Assembly: GCF_011046555.1 (NCBI RefSeq) | Contig: NZ_CP049246.1 | Coordinates: 682,001 to 746,000, forward strand | DNA length: 64,000 bases | Origin: Sphingobacterium lactis | GTDB lineage: Bacteria; Bacteroidota; Bacteroidia; Sphingobacteriales; Sphingobacteriaceae | Reading direction: 5' to 3' | Shown: positions 46,756 to 55,592 of the stretch, piece by piece | Layout of the letters: the number at the start of each line of letters is the position of its first letter | Position numbering within the stretch: position 1 is the first letter of the stretch | Made by a program: the position numbers and the translations under genes | The notes under the pieces: generated by a model | What the model saw: only the letters and a program-made list of their open reading frames with translations | The model's database searches: none | What the model was told of the DNA's origin: nothing

Positions 46756-48063
46756 ATGCCAAATAGAAAACAGATGTCGTCAGCCAAGAAAGCCACAATA
46801 TCCATCCGATTATTTTTCAGGAAATATCCTTCCATTGGCTATATATTCCGATGGACGCTCATTTGCATGTTATTGGGACTCTGCATTGGTACCGCATCGG
46901 CAGGATTTCTGGTTTCCTTGGAATGGGCGACCACTTTTCGGGAAAACCACCTGTGGTTGATCGCGCTTTTGCCGATTGCCGGATTTGCTGTTGGCTTGCT
47001 CTATCATTATAGGGGAAAAGGGGTTGAAGCAGGAAACAACCTGCTTATCGATACGATACATGCACCCGGCAAGACTATCCCCTTCCGGATGGCTCCATTT
47101 GTTTACCTTGGCACTATAGTGACCCATTTTTTCGGCGGGTCGGCAGGTCGAGAGGGCACGGCTTTGCAAATGGCCGGCGCGATAGCCGATCAATTCAGCA
47201 AACCGTTACGACTCAAACCTGAGGACCGCCAGGTATTGATCATTGCGGCGATTGCCGCCGGTTTCGGATCTGTTTTCGGCACCCCGATCGCAGGCGCAAT
47301 ATTTGGATTGGAGGTTTTCCTTATCGGTCGGATCAAATACAACGCCCTGTTTCCAGCTTTTATGGCTTCCATCCTAGCAGATTTGGTCACACGGATGTGG
47401 GGCGTACCGCATACCCATTACCATATCGAGATGGTTCCACAGATCACTGTCCAACACATCCTGCTTGCCATCCTTGCCGGCGTGCTGTTCGGCATCTGTT
47501 CAGCAGGTTTCAGCAAGGGGATGCATACATTGACCGGATTTTTCAAATCCAAGATCGCCTATCCCCCATTGCGTCCCGTCTTGGGTGGAGCTGTGGTAGC
47601 CTTGGCCGTGCTTGCTTTAGGTACAACAAAATATATTGGCCTAGGCATACCTACCCTTGTAGATTCCTTCCATGTCCAAATGGAGCCCTATGACTTTTTA
47701 TTGAAGATGCTACTGACCATCATCACCTTATCCGCAGGTTTTAAAGGTGGAGAAGTTACTCCCTTATTCTTCATTGGCGCTACGCTGGGAAATGCGCTTT
47801 CACTTTTCATTCCTTTGCCGATGGGCCTTTTAGCAGGAATGGGTTTTGTAGCGGTATTTGCCGGAGCGACCAATACCCCCATTGCCTGTACGTTAATGGC
47901 CATAGAGCTGTTCGGTGTGGAATGTGGGGTATATGCTGCTGTCGCCTGTATTGTCGCTTACTTAGTCTCCGGGAATAACAGCATCTATGGAAACCAAATC
48001 ATCGGCGAACCCAAAAACCGTAGATTTCTTGCCCACATTCGAAAAAGAATTGGGGACCTATAA
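46756..48063 (+). CDS. CLC-F type fluoride/proton antiporter
   Basis: A 435-residue CLC-family membrane protein with about ten hydrophobic helices. The ion-selectivity segment reads GNNLLID (93-99) instead of the chloride-channel GSGIP; GNN-type filters mark the CLC-F subgroup that exports fluoride. The gating glutamate is in GREGT (E133). FGTPIAGAIFGLE, the second conserved stretch, follows. CLC-F proteins swap fluoride for protons in the inner membrane and protect against fluoride toxicity. The fluoride riboswitch upstream supports this strongly. General databases may label it only as a voltage-gated chloride channel. It is monocistronic. Confidence 0.92.
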   Translation: MPNRKQMSSAKKATISIRLFFRKYPSIGYIFRWTLICMLLGLCIGTASAGFLVSLEWATTFRENHLWLIALLPIAGFAVGLLYHYRGKGVEAGNNLLIDTIHAPGKTIPFRMAPFVYLGTIVTHFFGGSAGREGTALQMAGAIADQFSKPLRLKPEDRQVLIIAAIAAGFGSVFGTPIAGAIFGLEVFLIGRIKYNALFPAFMASILADLVTRMWGVPHTHYHIEMVPQITVQHILLAILAGVLFGICSAGFSKGMHTLTGFFKSKIAYPPLRPVLGGAVVALAVLALGTTKYIGLGIPTLVDSFHVQMEPYDFLLKMLLTIITLSAGFKGGEVTPLFFIGATLGNALSLFIPLPMGLLAGMGFVAVFAGATNTPIACTLMAIELFGVECGVYAAVACIVAYLVSGNNSIYGNQIIGEPKNRRFLAHIRKRIGDL

Positions 48064-48166
48064 GACGTTTTCAGCACTCCATGGTTATTTGCTCCAAGAA
48101 AATCAGGATGCCATATTTAATATATCCTTAATGAAATTTTAATCTCTTGTTAAGGTAGGTTGAGCA

Positions 48167-48194
48167 TTGAGTTAATATTGCGAAGTTAGTTTTG
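48167..48194 (+). promoter_or_regulatory. Promoter of the Oar-like receptor gene
   Basis: TTG at 48167-48169 and TAGTTTTG at 48187-48194 are 17 bases apart, matching the Bacteroidota promoter. The ATG is 25 bases further on. Confidence 0.7.
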
Positions 48195-48219
48195 CGCCAT
48201 AGACAACCAACGAACAACT

Positions 48220-51200
48220 ATGTTAAAACAATCTACTCTAAAGTTGGCCCTTACCTGCTGGCTACTTTTCTTACTTCTTCTGATAACCCACGGACATGCT
48301 TTCGCACAAGGCACGCAGGCCGTAATCAGCGGTTCGGCTGTTGATAAGTCCGGGAATTCCATTCCCAATACGACTATCCGCGTGCGGAACACGTCTACAG
48401 GCTTTAGCACGACCACAGTTACCAATGAGCGTGGTAACTTCGAAATCAAGCAATTGCCTCTGGGCGGCCCTTATACGGTTACGGCGACCAACTTGGAAAA
48501 CGGAGAAGGTTCCGTGACGGGAGTCATGCTGAATCAAGGTGATGTTGCCCGTGTGAAGATCGAAATGATCTCCAATGACAATGTAATCGATGCGGTTGAA
48601 GTAACAGGAACGTCCTTGAAGAACAGTAAGGACTACTATGGTGCTGCAACAGCGTTTTCTTCAAAGGATATCAACTCTCTCCCGGTAAACGGACGAAACT
48701 TTACATCCCTCACAGATCTTTCTCCACTGGCAAGTGGTAGCAGTATCTCAGGGCAGTTGGGTTCCTCAACCAACTTTACCATTGATGGGATGAATGCCAA
48801 GAACCCGACTTCTGCAGGGAGTACGACAAGTCGTTCCGGCGCACCTTATTCTATCTCAATGGAGGCGGTTCGCGAATTCAAAGTCGTAACGAACCAATAT
48901 GATGTTACTTTCGGCCGTAGTGGCGGGGGTACCATTTCCGCAGCTACAAAAGCCGGTACGAATACACTGACAGGATCTGCATTTGTCTTTGGTCGTACAG
49001 ATTGGTTGGCCAGCAAATACGATATTAAAGGCGCTAAGCGCGCCGGTGATTACGACACCTATCAATTCGGTTTCTCCCTAGGCGGACCTATCATCAAGGA
49101 TAAATTGCACTACTTCTTGGTTTGGGATAGACAGCAGGACAACCGTTCCTTGGCCATTGCCAACATCCAATCTGCAGCAGATGAGGAATTCTACAAGATC
49201 AACCAAAATTCATTGGATCGTTATCTGGAAATTGCCCGTGCGAAATATGGTGTTTCCGATGCTGCACAGATCGGCGAGCTTCCAAAGAAGAGAACTTCAG
49301 ACGCCGTTTTCCTACGCTTGGATTACCAGATCAACGAGAAAAACCTTTTGACGGTTCGCAACAACCTTACTCATGACAAAAATCCATTGGGATTGGGTGA
49401 CAATACTCCGATTAACCTGTTGGAATCTTATGGTAATGATAAGAACTTCGACAACTCTTTCTTGGCGACTTTACGTACAGCAATTTCTCCAAGAATAACG
49501 AACGAATTAAAGGTTCAACACTTGTATGTTTACCAAAACTCCACACAGGGAGATCAGATCCATGCCCCTTATATCCCACGCGCCATAGTTGAGAACATTT
49601 CTTCTGAAATCGGAACGAAGAACTTGGCGACTGCTATTCAATTGGGTGGACACCGATTTGCACAGGAAAGCTTCAAGAACAATGTTTTCCAATTGACGAA
49701 TAATTTATATTACGATACGGACTTCGCGAAATACACCTTCGGTATCGATTTGATGGCAACGAATTCCAAATCCATCTATGGATCTGAAGTAAACGGTAGA
49801 TTCCATTTCAGTAACGCCGGAGATATCACTTCGTTGGAGAACTTCAACAACTTAAAGCCTTACCGTTACTACCGTGAGGTTCCCCTAAAGGATGATGTTT
49901 CCGTTCGCGGCACGATTATGAACTTTGGGCTTTATGGGCAGATGCGCAAGAACATTGCCGCCGGTCTGGAAATGACGGCAGGTATCCGCATGGATTATGC
50001 TTCCTACCCGAAAGCGACCTACAATAAATTGGTCGATGAAGAATTGGGTATTCGTACCGACAATAAATTGAGCTCATTTATTTTACAGCCAAGATTACAA
50101 TTTACTTGGGATATCAACGAGAACCAGACCGACTACCTTCGCGTAGGTGCCGGTATCTTTGCCTCAGATATCAACAACTACATGATCATCAACAACCTGA
50201 CATTTGATGGCTCTAACTTTGCGACGGTCGATGTCCGTGGTGCAAATGTACCGGCTGTTGATTTCAATGCCTACCGTCAGGATTACAAGAACATCCCTAG
50301 TTTGGCCAATCACCAGTTACCGACGATCAACTATACAGGAAAGGATGCAAAAGTACCTACGGTTTATAAAGCAAACCTTTCCTATTCACGCCTGATCTCC
50401 GACAATGTGAAACTGGGCATCACGGGATTCATGACCATTGGCCGCAACAACTATACGTACATCGAACGCAACATGGTCGAAGATCCGATATTCATCCTTG
50501 CAAACGAAGGAAATCGTGGTGTCTATGTACCTGCCGATAAAATCCCTGCCAACAATGGGCAGCCGGATTGGAAGGATGCGCGCATTTCGAATAAATTAGG
50601 ACGTGTATTGGAATTAACCTCTTTAGGAAAAGTGAATCAATTTGCGGTAGTGGTTGATGGAACCTACCGTTATTTCCGTGATGGTGAGATCACTGCAAGT
50701 TACACGTGGAACGACACCAAGGACAACACGTCCTTCAATGGGAATGTGGCGAACACAGCGACTTTGGTACAGCCTGTAAAGGATGATCCACGGGATTTGA
50801 GCGCCATTACCTATTCGGACAACCAATTCCGTCATAAAGTTGTTGTTTACGGAACATTGCCGACTTTCTATGGCATCCATATCGGTGCACGCTATACCGG
50901 TGTCGGTGGAACCCGTTTTACGGTTCGCTCCGGCGGTAACACCAATGGTGACTTTGTGACTTCGGACAATGATTTGGCTTTTATCTTTGACCCGAACAGC
51001 AACAACACTCCAGAGGCCATTCGTAATGGAATCCAAGCCATCTTGGATAATCCAGAAGCTAGTCAGAGCTTGAAGAACCTAATCACTGATTATGCAGGAA
51101 GAATTGCGGAGCGGAATGCTGGAGTCAATGGTTTCTACGGAACCATCGACCTGAAAGTGAGCAAAACGTTCAAAACCTACAAGACGCAGCAAATCGAATT

Positions 51201-51402
51201 CTCGGCAGAGATCTTCAACTTCGCAAATATGTTGAACAAGGAAAAAGGCGTAAACCACAGTTTAGGAAACCAAGCGCTTTACGGTGTGACTGGATTCAAT
51301 CAAGCAACCCAAGAATTCAACTACAAGGTGAACAGCATTGGAACCAAAGGTTTCTCAGGAAGACCTTGGCAGATTCAGCTGGGCGCAAGGTACTCGTTCT
51401 AA
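48220..51402 (+). CDS. Oar-like TonB-dependent outer membrane receptor
   Basis: A 1060-residue outer-membrane protein. Signal peptide 1-29; a carboxypeptidase-regulatory-like domain about 34-115 (ISGSAVDKSGNSIPNTTIRV); plug with DINSLPVNGRNFTSLTDLSP and STNFTIDGMNAKNPTSAGST, then VREFKVVTNQYDVTFGRSGG; and a large barrel ending RPWQIQLGARYSF. The layout matches the OmpA-related/Oar family, whose members take part in uptake or export of proteins or other large molecules. No SusD partner. Codons look like those of a highly expressed gene (many AAC, GAA, TTG), more so than its neighbours (impression, not computed). Confidence 0.93.
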   Translation: MLKQSTLKLALTCWLLFLLLLITHGHAFAQGTQAVISGSAVDKSGNSIPNTTIRVRNTSTGFSTTTVTNERGNFEIKQLPLGGPYTVTATNLENGEGSVTGVMLNQGDVARVKIEMISNDNVIDAVEVTGTSLKNSKDYYGAATAFSSKDINSLPVNGRNFTSLTDLSPLASGSSISGQLGSSTNFTIDGMNAKNPTSAGSTTSRSGAPYSISMEAVREFKVVTNQYDVTFGRSGGGTISAATKAGTNTLTGSAFVFGRTDWLASKYDIKGAKRAGDYDTYQFGFSLGGPIIKDKLHYFLVWDRQQDNRSLAIANIQSAADEEFYKINQNSLDRYLEIARAKYGVSDAAQIGELPKKRTSDAVFLRLDYQINEKNLLTVRNNLTHDKNPLGLGDNTPINLLESYGNDKNFDNSFLATLRTAISPRITNELKVQHLYVYQNSTQGDQIHAPYIPRAIVENISSEIGTKNLATAIQLGGHRFAQESFKNNVFQLTNNLYYDTDFAKYTFGIDLMATNSKSIYGSEVNGRFHFSNAGDITSLENFNNLKPYRYYREVPLKDDVSVRGTIMNFGLYGQMRKNIAAGLEMTAGIRMDYASYPKATYNKLVDEELGIRTDNKLSSFILQPRLQFTWDINENQTDYLRVGAGIFASDINNYMIINNLTFDGSNFATVDVRGANVPAVDFNAYRQDYKNIPSLANHQLPTINYTGKDAKVPTVYKANLSYSRLISDNVKLGITGFMTIGRNNYTYIERNMVEDPIFILANEGNRGVYVPADKIPANNGQPDWKDARISNKLGRVLELTSLGKVNQFAVVVDGTYRYFRDGEITASYTWNDTKDNTSFNGNVANTATLVQPVKDDPRDLSAITYSDNQFRHKVVVYGTLPTFYGIHIGARYTGVGGTRFTVRSGGNTNGDFVTSDNDLAFIFDPNSNNTPEAIRNGIQAILDNPEASQSLKNLITDYAGRIAERNAGVNGFYGTIDLKVSKTFKTYKTQQIEFSAEIFNFANMLNKEKGVNHSLGNQALYGVTGFNQATQEFNYKVNSIGTKGFSGRPWQIQLGARYSF

Positions 51403-51422
51403 AAAGAGTCGAATACCAATAG

Positions 51423-51470
51423 AAATCCCTCACACGGTCCATATTTGGATCTGTGTGAGGGATTTTCTAT
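51423..51470 (+). terminator. Terminator after the Oar-like receptor gene
   Basis: A 13-bp stem (AAATCCCTCACAC / GTGTGAGGGATTT) with a 17-base loop is followed by TCTATTT. It overlaps the end of the acyltransferase remnant. Confidence 0.85.
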
Positions 51471-51640
51471 TTAAACTTATCTTTAAATTTTAAAGCTGGT
51501 TGTTCCACATAATGCCAGGAAAGGTAAGCTAATAAATATGTCACAGGTAAGGCAAAGGCCGTCAGGGCATAAGGGCATAAGGGCGAAGTTCAAAATATTA
51601 CTATAGCTAATTTCAGCAAGGGCAATAGAAAACTGAAAAT
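51467..51640 (-). pseudogene. Frameshifted C-terminal remnant of an acyltransferase (OafA/YrhL-like)
   Basis: The minus strand encodes, up to a TAG at 51469-51467, a peptide ending TYLLAYLSWHYVEQPALKF followed by KDKFK. This is typical of the C-terminus of acyltransferase-3 membrane proteins. Upstream, the coding continues in another frame (LAEISYSNILNFA). The two frames are joined at an exact tandem 8-base repeat, CCCTTATG twice (about 51571-51586); removing those 16 bases gives one continuous frame (NFALTAFALPVTYLLAY). So this is a decayed gene fragment with a 16-base insertion. The part before about 51640 is missing. Confidence 0.6.
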
Positions 51641-51700
51641 CAACGGCTTATTTTAGTGTACTTTTCACACTATACTGATGGTATATTAAAAGATTTCTTC

Positions 51701-51708
51701 TACTTTTG
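51701..51708 (+). promoter_or_regulatory. -7 promoter box of the MFS gene
   Basis: TACTTTTG matches TAnnTTTG and precedes the ATG at 51725 by 16 bases. It lies inside the longer open frame (from 51656), supporting the shorter start. Confidence 0.6.
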
Positions 51709-51724
51709 CACAAATATCTTCGCT

Positions 51725-52903
51725 ATGACATCATTAGAGGGAGTGGGTCTGCACATCTCGAATCAAATGAAAAAACGCATTCGGTTAGCCGTTTCCCTTT
51801 TCTATTTTGGCCAGGGTTTAGGGTTTGCTTCTTGGGCAAGCCGCATTCCCAGCATAAAAACAGCCTTGGGTCTCTCTGAAGCACAATTGGGCACCTTATT
51901 GTTAATGATTCCCATAGGCCAATTGGTTACCATGCCTCTTTCAGCGGCGTTGGTAAATAAATACGGAAGTCATAAGATATTGCCCATTACCGCAGCTATA
52001 TATGCCATTGTACTTTTCTTGATCGCTTTTGCGCCGAATATATGGATACTGGGGGCCATTTTATTTCTATTTGGCGTGTCCGGAAATATGTGCAACATTT
52101 CCGTGAATACCCAAGGGGTTCTGGCCGAACAATTGTATGGCAAACCGATCATGTCTTCCTTTCATGGCGCATGGTCACTAGCTGGTTTTACCGGCGCTTT
52201 ATTGGGACTACTCAGCATGAACTTCCAAATCGGTACGGTAGGTCATTTCGCCGGCGTATTGGTATTACTTTTGGTCAACATTGTCCTGAACAGGAATTTC
52301 CTCGTTGCCGAAGAGAGCAAGGAAAAATCCACCAAAAAGAAAGAGAAATTCAAACCGGATTGGCTGATCGTACAATTGGGCATCATTGGCTTCTTTAGTA
52401 TGGCCACCGAGGGAGCGATGTTCGATTGGACGGGTGTTTATTTCAGTGATGTTGTCCAGGCTCCGGAGAAGTGGATTACTTTAGGGTATGCTTCCTTTAT
52501 GGTCATGATGGCAGCCGGCCGCTTTATCGGGGATGGCGTCATCGCCAAACTTGGTAGACAGCGCACTTTGCAGATTAGTGGCTGCATGATGTTCGTCGGC
52601 ATGCTCACCTCTGTTCTCTTTCCGAATCTATGGATCTGTACCTTAGCCTTTATGATTGTTGGGCTAGGGGTTGCCTGCAATGTCCCTACAGTATATAGCG
52701 TAACGGGAAGCCATAAAACCATTCCTGCCGGTGTGGCTTTGGCGATGGTTTCCAGCATTTCTTTTCTAGGCTTTCTCGTTGGTCCCGTGCTGATCGGCTA
52801 TATTGCTGAGCTTTCAAGCCTTCGCTATTCCTTTGCTGTGTTTTCCCTGTTCGGGGTACTGATGTTCTTTATGGTGAGCCGATTAAAGATATTCAATCAG
52901 TAA
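51725..52903 (+). CDS. MFS transporter
   Basis: A 392-residue major facilitator with twelve predicted helices. The loop between helices 2 and 3 is ALVNKYGSHKIL, close to the MFS signature, and the early segment LGFASWASRIPSIKTALGLS resembles YbjJ/fucose-permease-like transporters. A basic loop (EESKEKSTKKKEKFKPD) separates the two halves. Substrate unknown; efflux or sugar uptake are both possible. The frame opens at 51656, but a promoter box at 51701 favours the ATG at 51725; a Met at 51767 is an alternative. The gene is convergent with the GH43-like gene. Confidence 0.85.
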   Translation: MTSLEGVGLHISNQMKKRIRLAVSLFYFGQGLGFASWASRIPSIKTALGLSEAQLGTLLLMIPIGQLVTMPLSAALVNKYGSHKILPITAAIYAIVLFLIAFAPNIWILGAILFLFGVSGNMCNISVNTQGVLAEQLYGKPIMSSFHGAWSLAGFTGALLGLLSMNFQIGTVGHFAGVLVLLLVNIVLNRNFLVAEESKEKSTKKKEKFKPDWLIVQLGIIGFFSMATEGAMFDWTGVYFSDVVQAPEKWITLGYASFMVMMAAGRFIGDGVIAKLGRQRTLQISGCMMFVGMLTSVLFPNLWICTLAFMIVGLGVACNVPTVYSVTGSHKTIPAGVALAMVSSISFLGFLVGPVLIGYIAELSSLRYSFAVFSLFGVLMFFMVSRLKIFNQ

Positions 52904-52944
52904 TTCCTGTTTTTCCGGGGATGGTCACCTCAGCATCTGTAAGC

Positions 52945-53871
52945 TCATTTCAGATTTTGGTATTCTTGCGCGGACACACGAAAAATACTTCCATGGCGTA
53001 TTCCCTCGGGCATTTCCAATTGCTCGGTAAGATCTTCCCAATGCTGGAGGTCCTTGGAACGTATCACGCCAAAATGATGATCCGTATACCGATCGAAGTA
53101 AACATAAAAGTATCCATCCTTTAGGAGCACCGTCGGCCCTTCTGCCCAATAGTCACCGGTGATCGGCTGAGAAGCTTCCGAATAGGGGCCATCCAACTCC
53201 AATGCATAGGCCAACTTCAGGTTCTTTTGAACAGGTTCCCGCGTTTCATCCTTAATCACCATTGTCCATTTGCCCATATGGTTCAGGATCGTCGCATCGA
53301 TGCTATTGAACCCCGGGTCGTACAGCAACATTGTTTCCGAGTAGGTTTTGAAGTCCTTGGTTTTCGTAAAATACATCCTGTGATTATATGCATCATCGGC
53401 TTCGATCTGTGTTTCTGGAAACTCCCCGGTTACTGTACTGGCCCAGTAGATCATATACTCCTCGGTTTCCGGATCGTATGTAATTTCTGGAGCCCATGAG
53501 TTTCGTGCATTTTCCTCATATTCCATCACGGGAATATACTGCTGCTCCGACCAATGGATCAGGTCTGGGGAACTGGCATAACCGATTCCTTTCTGTGTCC
53601 AACTAACCGTCCACACCATGTGGAAATTTCCATCCCCGCCTCGGATTATACAGGGATCACGCATGAGTTTATCAGGACTCAGCTCGGGACGCAGGAAGGC
53701 ACTACCCTCCCGAACGGCCTGCCACTTCATGCCGTCAATACTCGCCGCCAAGTGCAGTCCGTCTTCTCCGTTTCCCTTAAAGTAGGAGAACAGATAGATC
53801 GAATCCTGCTGGGCAAATCCGAGGAGCGAAAATAGGGACATGAATATTGTAAAAATGGGTTTCAGCTGCAT
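52945..53871 (-). CDS. GH43-like glycoside hydrolase, secreted
   Basis: A 308-residue protein with a signal peptide (MQLKPIFTIFMSLFSLLGFA). The five-bladed propeller fold of GH43 is suggested by LMRDPCIIRGGDGNFHMVW, SWAPEITYDPETEEYMIYWA, SIDATILNHMGKWTMVIKD and YWAEGPTVLLKDGYFYVYFD. Likely active-site residues are D72 (RDP), D192 (IDAT) and E244 (AEGP). Such enzymes remove arabinose or xylose units from plant glycans. It does not belong to a susC/susD operon, and no transporter adjoins it except the opposing MFS gene. It is probably periplasmic. Confidence 0.85.
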   Translation of the reverse strand: MQLKPIFTIFMSLFSLLGFAQQDSIYLFSYFKGNGEDGLHLAASIDGMKWQAVREGSAFLRPELSPDKLMRDPCIIRGGDGNFHMVWTVSWTQKGIGYASSPDLIHWSEQQYIPVMEYEENARNSWAPEITYDPETEEYMIYWASTVTGEFPETQIEADDAYNHRMYFTKTKDFKTYSETMLLYDPGFNSIDATILNHMGKWTMVIKDETREPVQKNLKLAYALELDGPYSEASQPITGDYWAEGPTVLLKDGYFYVYFDRYTDHHFGVIRSKDLQHWEDLTEQLEMPEGIRHGSIFRVSAQEYQNLK

Positions 53872-53911
53872 GGTTTAGGGTTTTAGGTTAAACCAAATAT
53901 ACTGAATTTCC

Positions 53912-54367
53912 CTAAAACACCACAGCTTTCAGGAATTCGATCACCTCTCCATTAGGACTATAGACTAGGCCATTGTGCACAGTAACCTGTTTATCCCCAT
54001 GGCGAAGGTCAATTTCCCACGCGCCATCACTTAAGGGTTTCGCTCCAGCGGCGATCGCATCCCGAATGGCCGATTCGACGTCTTTTACCACAAAACAAAT
54101 ATGCAACAGTGCATTTTCAATATAACCATCTCCTTCAACCCGCTTCCGCCCCTGGGTTGGCATTTCGGAATCGGCATCACAGATTTCCAGGTAATAGCCG
54201 ATGTTGCTATTGAAAAGCATCACACAGCGTTCCATGTTGAAATCCGGAAGCGACCACTCGTGTACAATAGTAAAACCCATTTCCTCATAGAAACGAATCG
54301 TGGCATCAAGATCCTGGGCTTTTATGGATACGTGATGAAATCCTATTATATTTTCTTTCAAACTCAT
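53912..54367 (-). CDS. VOC (glyoxalase-like) family protein
   Basis: From the ATG at 54367 this is a 151-residue protein of the vicinal-oxygen-chelate superfamily. FHHVSIKAQDLDATIRFYEE carries the first metal-binding His; YYLEICDADSE, LLHICFVVKDVESAIRDAIA and EVIEFLKAV supply further typical ligand positions. Functions in the fold range from glyoxalase to antibiotic-binding or dioxygenase proteins; none can be chosen here. It is divergent from an HxlR regulator that likely controls it. The frame extends to 54421 with a basic stretch that is probably not translated. Confidence 0.85.
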   Translation of the reverse strand: MSLKENIIGFHHVSIKAQDLDATIRFYEEMGFTIVHEWSLPDFNMERCVMLFNSNIGYYLEICDADSEMPTQGRKRVEGDGYIENALLHICFVVKDVESAIRDAIAAGAKPLSDGAWEIDLRHGDKQVTVHNGLVYSPNGEVIEFLKAVVF

Positions 54368-54553
54368 CTTGATCTCATTTTTACTTCTTTTTACTTTAGC
54401 AATTTTCTCTAATCGAACCAATAGACCCCGTTATTCATTATTCGCCCGCTGATATGCAGTGGGTGTGCCTGCTTTTAGTTTCCATTGTCTTCCATTTTAT
54501 GCCTACACAAATTTATTGGCTACCTTTAGGGATAACAAGAACGCACAAAATTG

Positions 54554-54563
54554 TGGGTACCCA
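54554..54563. promoter_or_regulatory. Palindromic operator candidate between the VOC and HxlR genes
   Basis: TGGGTACCCA is a perfect palindrome 14 bases before the HxlR start codon and downstream of a possible -7 box TACCTTTA (54521-54528). Regulators of the HxlR family bind palindromes near their own promoters, so this could be the autoregulatory site. Confidence 0.5.
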
Positions 54564-54576
54564 AATAGGACAGCAT

Positions 54577-54927
54577 ATGAGAAAAGAGTCATCGACCAAC
54601 TTCTTAAATGAAAAGGATCTTACCGAACATTGCGGGATGTTCTTTACCCTAAAAGTAATCGGTGGAAGGTGGAAGGTCAGCATTCTTGCGGCACTCCTGG
54701 ATGAAGAGGAACTTCGCTATGCTGAAATCAAGAACCGACTGCCGGGTATTACCGAACGCATGCTCATCAAGCAATTGAAGGAATTACAGGATGATGAAAT
54801 CTTAACCCGAATTGAACTCAGCAAAAAGCCGCTTAAGGTCGCTTATCGCTTAACCAATCTGGGCGAAAGCCTAAGATCGGTGATGGAACACATGTTGCAA
54901 TGGGGAAAGGAAAACAAGCCTCGGTAA
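54577..54927 (+). CDS. HxlR family transcriptional regulator
   Basis: From the ATG at 54577 this is a 116-residue winged-helix regulator. The family core is clear: HCGMFFTLKVIGGRWKVSIL, LRYAEIKNRLPGITERMLIK (recognition helix) and KVAYRLTNLGESLRSVMEHM. The conserved Cys in the N-terminal part (EHCGM) is where redox- or quinone-sensing members are modified. Upstream codons back to 54454 are open but encode a non-family sequence and contain the operator candidate. The VOC gene on the other strand is the likely target, possibly responding to reactive carbonyls (inference). Confidence 0.92.
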   Translation: MRKESSTNFLNEKDLTEHCGMFFTLKVIGGRWKVSILAALLDEEELRYAEIKNRLPGITERMLIKQLKELQDDEILTRIELSKKPLKVAYRLTNLGESLRSVMEHMLQWGKENKPR

Positions 54928-55038
54928 TAATGTCGCCTCACAGCCAATATGCGAGAGCGAACTTTCTGCAGGTTAAATGTTTAAAACCTTGCTCTCAATA
55001 ATCTTTATAATTATCTTTAGGCAACCAAGATATAAACT

Positions 55039-55233
55039 ATGAGCATTTTATACATCCTATTTGCTCCTTTGGCGCTATACATAGTGAATCAGCGCATAAC
55101 ATTTCTTTCTACTGCAATTCAGGAAAAGAAAGGTACAGGAGCAGTTAAATCAGAAAGCCTATTCTTAGGCATCACCTTACTATTTGTTGCCTTAATGGTA
55201 ATTGTCATTCAGTCCGTTGGTCCTTTAGGATAA
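55039..55233 (+). CDS. Small two-helix membrane protein, copy 1
   Basis: A 64-residue protein with two transmembrane helices (MSILYILFAPLALYIVNQ and LFLGITLLFVALMVIVIQ) linked by a basic loop with EKKGTGAVK. The neighbouring gene at 55300 is a tandem paralogue: it starts with the same MSILYILF and has EKKGPGAIK in its loop. Function unknown. Too short for homology by eye beyond the pair. Confidence 0.65.
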   Translation: MSILYILFAPLALYIVNQRITFLSTAIQEKKGTGAVKSESLFLGITLLFVALMVIVIQSVGPLG

Positions 55234-55299
55234 GGCATGTGATTCAACAGCAATCTCTAACTTAAAATTATTGGCGCTATTGATCAAAATATATAAACA

Positions 55300-55494
55300 A
55301 TGAGCATCCTATATATATTGTTCATACCGTTGTTTACTTATGTATTAAGCACACGGATCTCTTTTCTCTATTTAGCTTTTCGAGAAAAAAAAGGCCCGGG
55401 AGCAATTAAGGTCGAAGTGTTATTTTTAAGCCTTACCTTATTTACCGTATTATTTATGGTATTAGTCATTGAATCTGTTTTTTGGCCTAAATAA
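55300..55494 (+). CDS. Small two-helix membrane protein, copy 2
   Basis: A 64-residue paralogue of the gene just upstream, 66 bases after its stop. The start MSILYILFIPLFTYVLSTRI and the loop FREKKGPGAIKVEVLF align with copy 1 without gaps, and both proteins have the same length, so the pair arose by tandem duplication. Diverged helices suggest that the two may form hetero-oligomers (inference). A minus-strand terminator for the fimbrillin-like gene follows. Confidence 0.65.
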   Translation: MSILYILFIPLFTYVLSTRISFLYLAFREKKGPGAIKVEVLFLSLTLFTVLFMVLVIESVFWPK

Positions 55495-55511
55495 GATCAA
55501 GGGGATAACAG

Positions 55512-55539
55512 AAAAAAGAGGCGCCGTACTGGCGCCTCT
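55512..55539 (-). terminator. Terminator of the fimbrillin-like gene
   Basis: A perfect 9-bp GC-rich stem (AGAGGCGCC / GGCGCCTCT) with a 5-base loop is followed on the minus strand by TTTTTTC. Confidence 0.85.
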
Positions 55540-55592
55540 GCGTTGCTTAGTTATGTATTGTTTAGGATATTTAAGATTTTAAGGTGCCGTAA

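Noticed and set aside
46756..48063. Ordinary chloride channel
   Set aside because: Selectivity segment is GNNLLID, not GSGIP, and a fluoride riboswitch lies upstream.
51571..51590. Tandem 8-base repeat as a phase-variation switch
   Set aside because: Only two copies, and the rest of the gene is missing upstream, so decay is the simpler reading.
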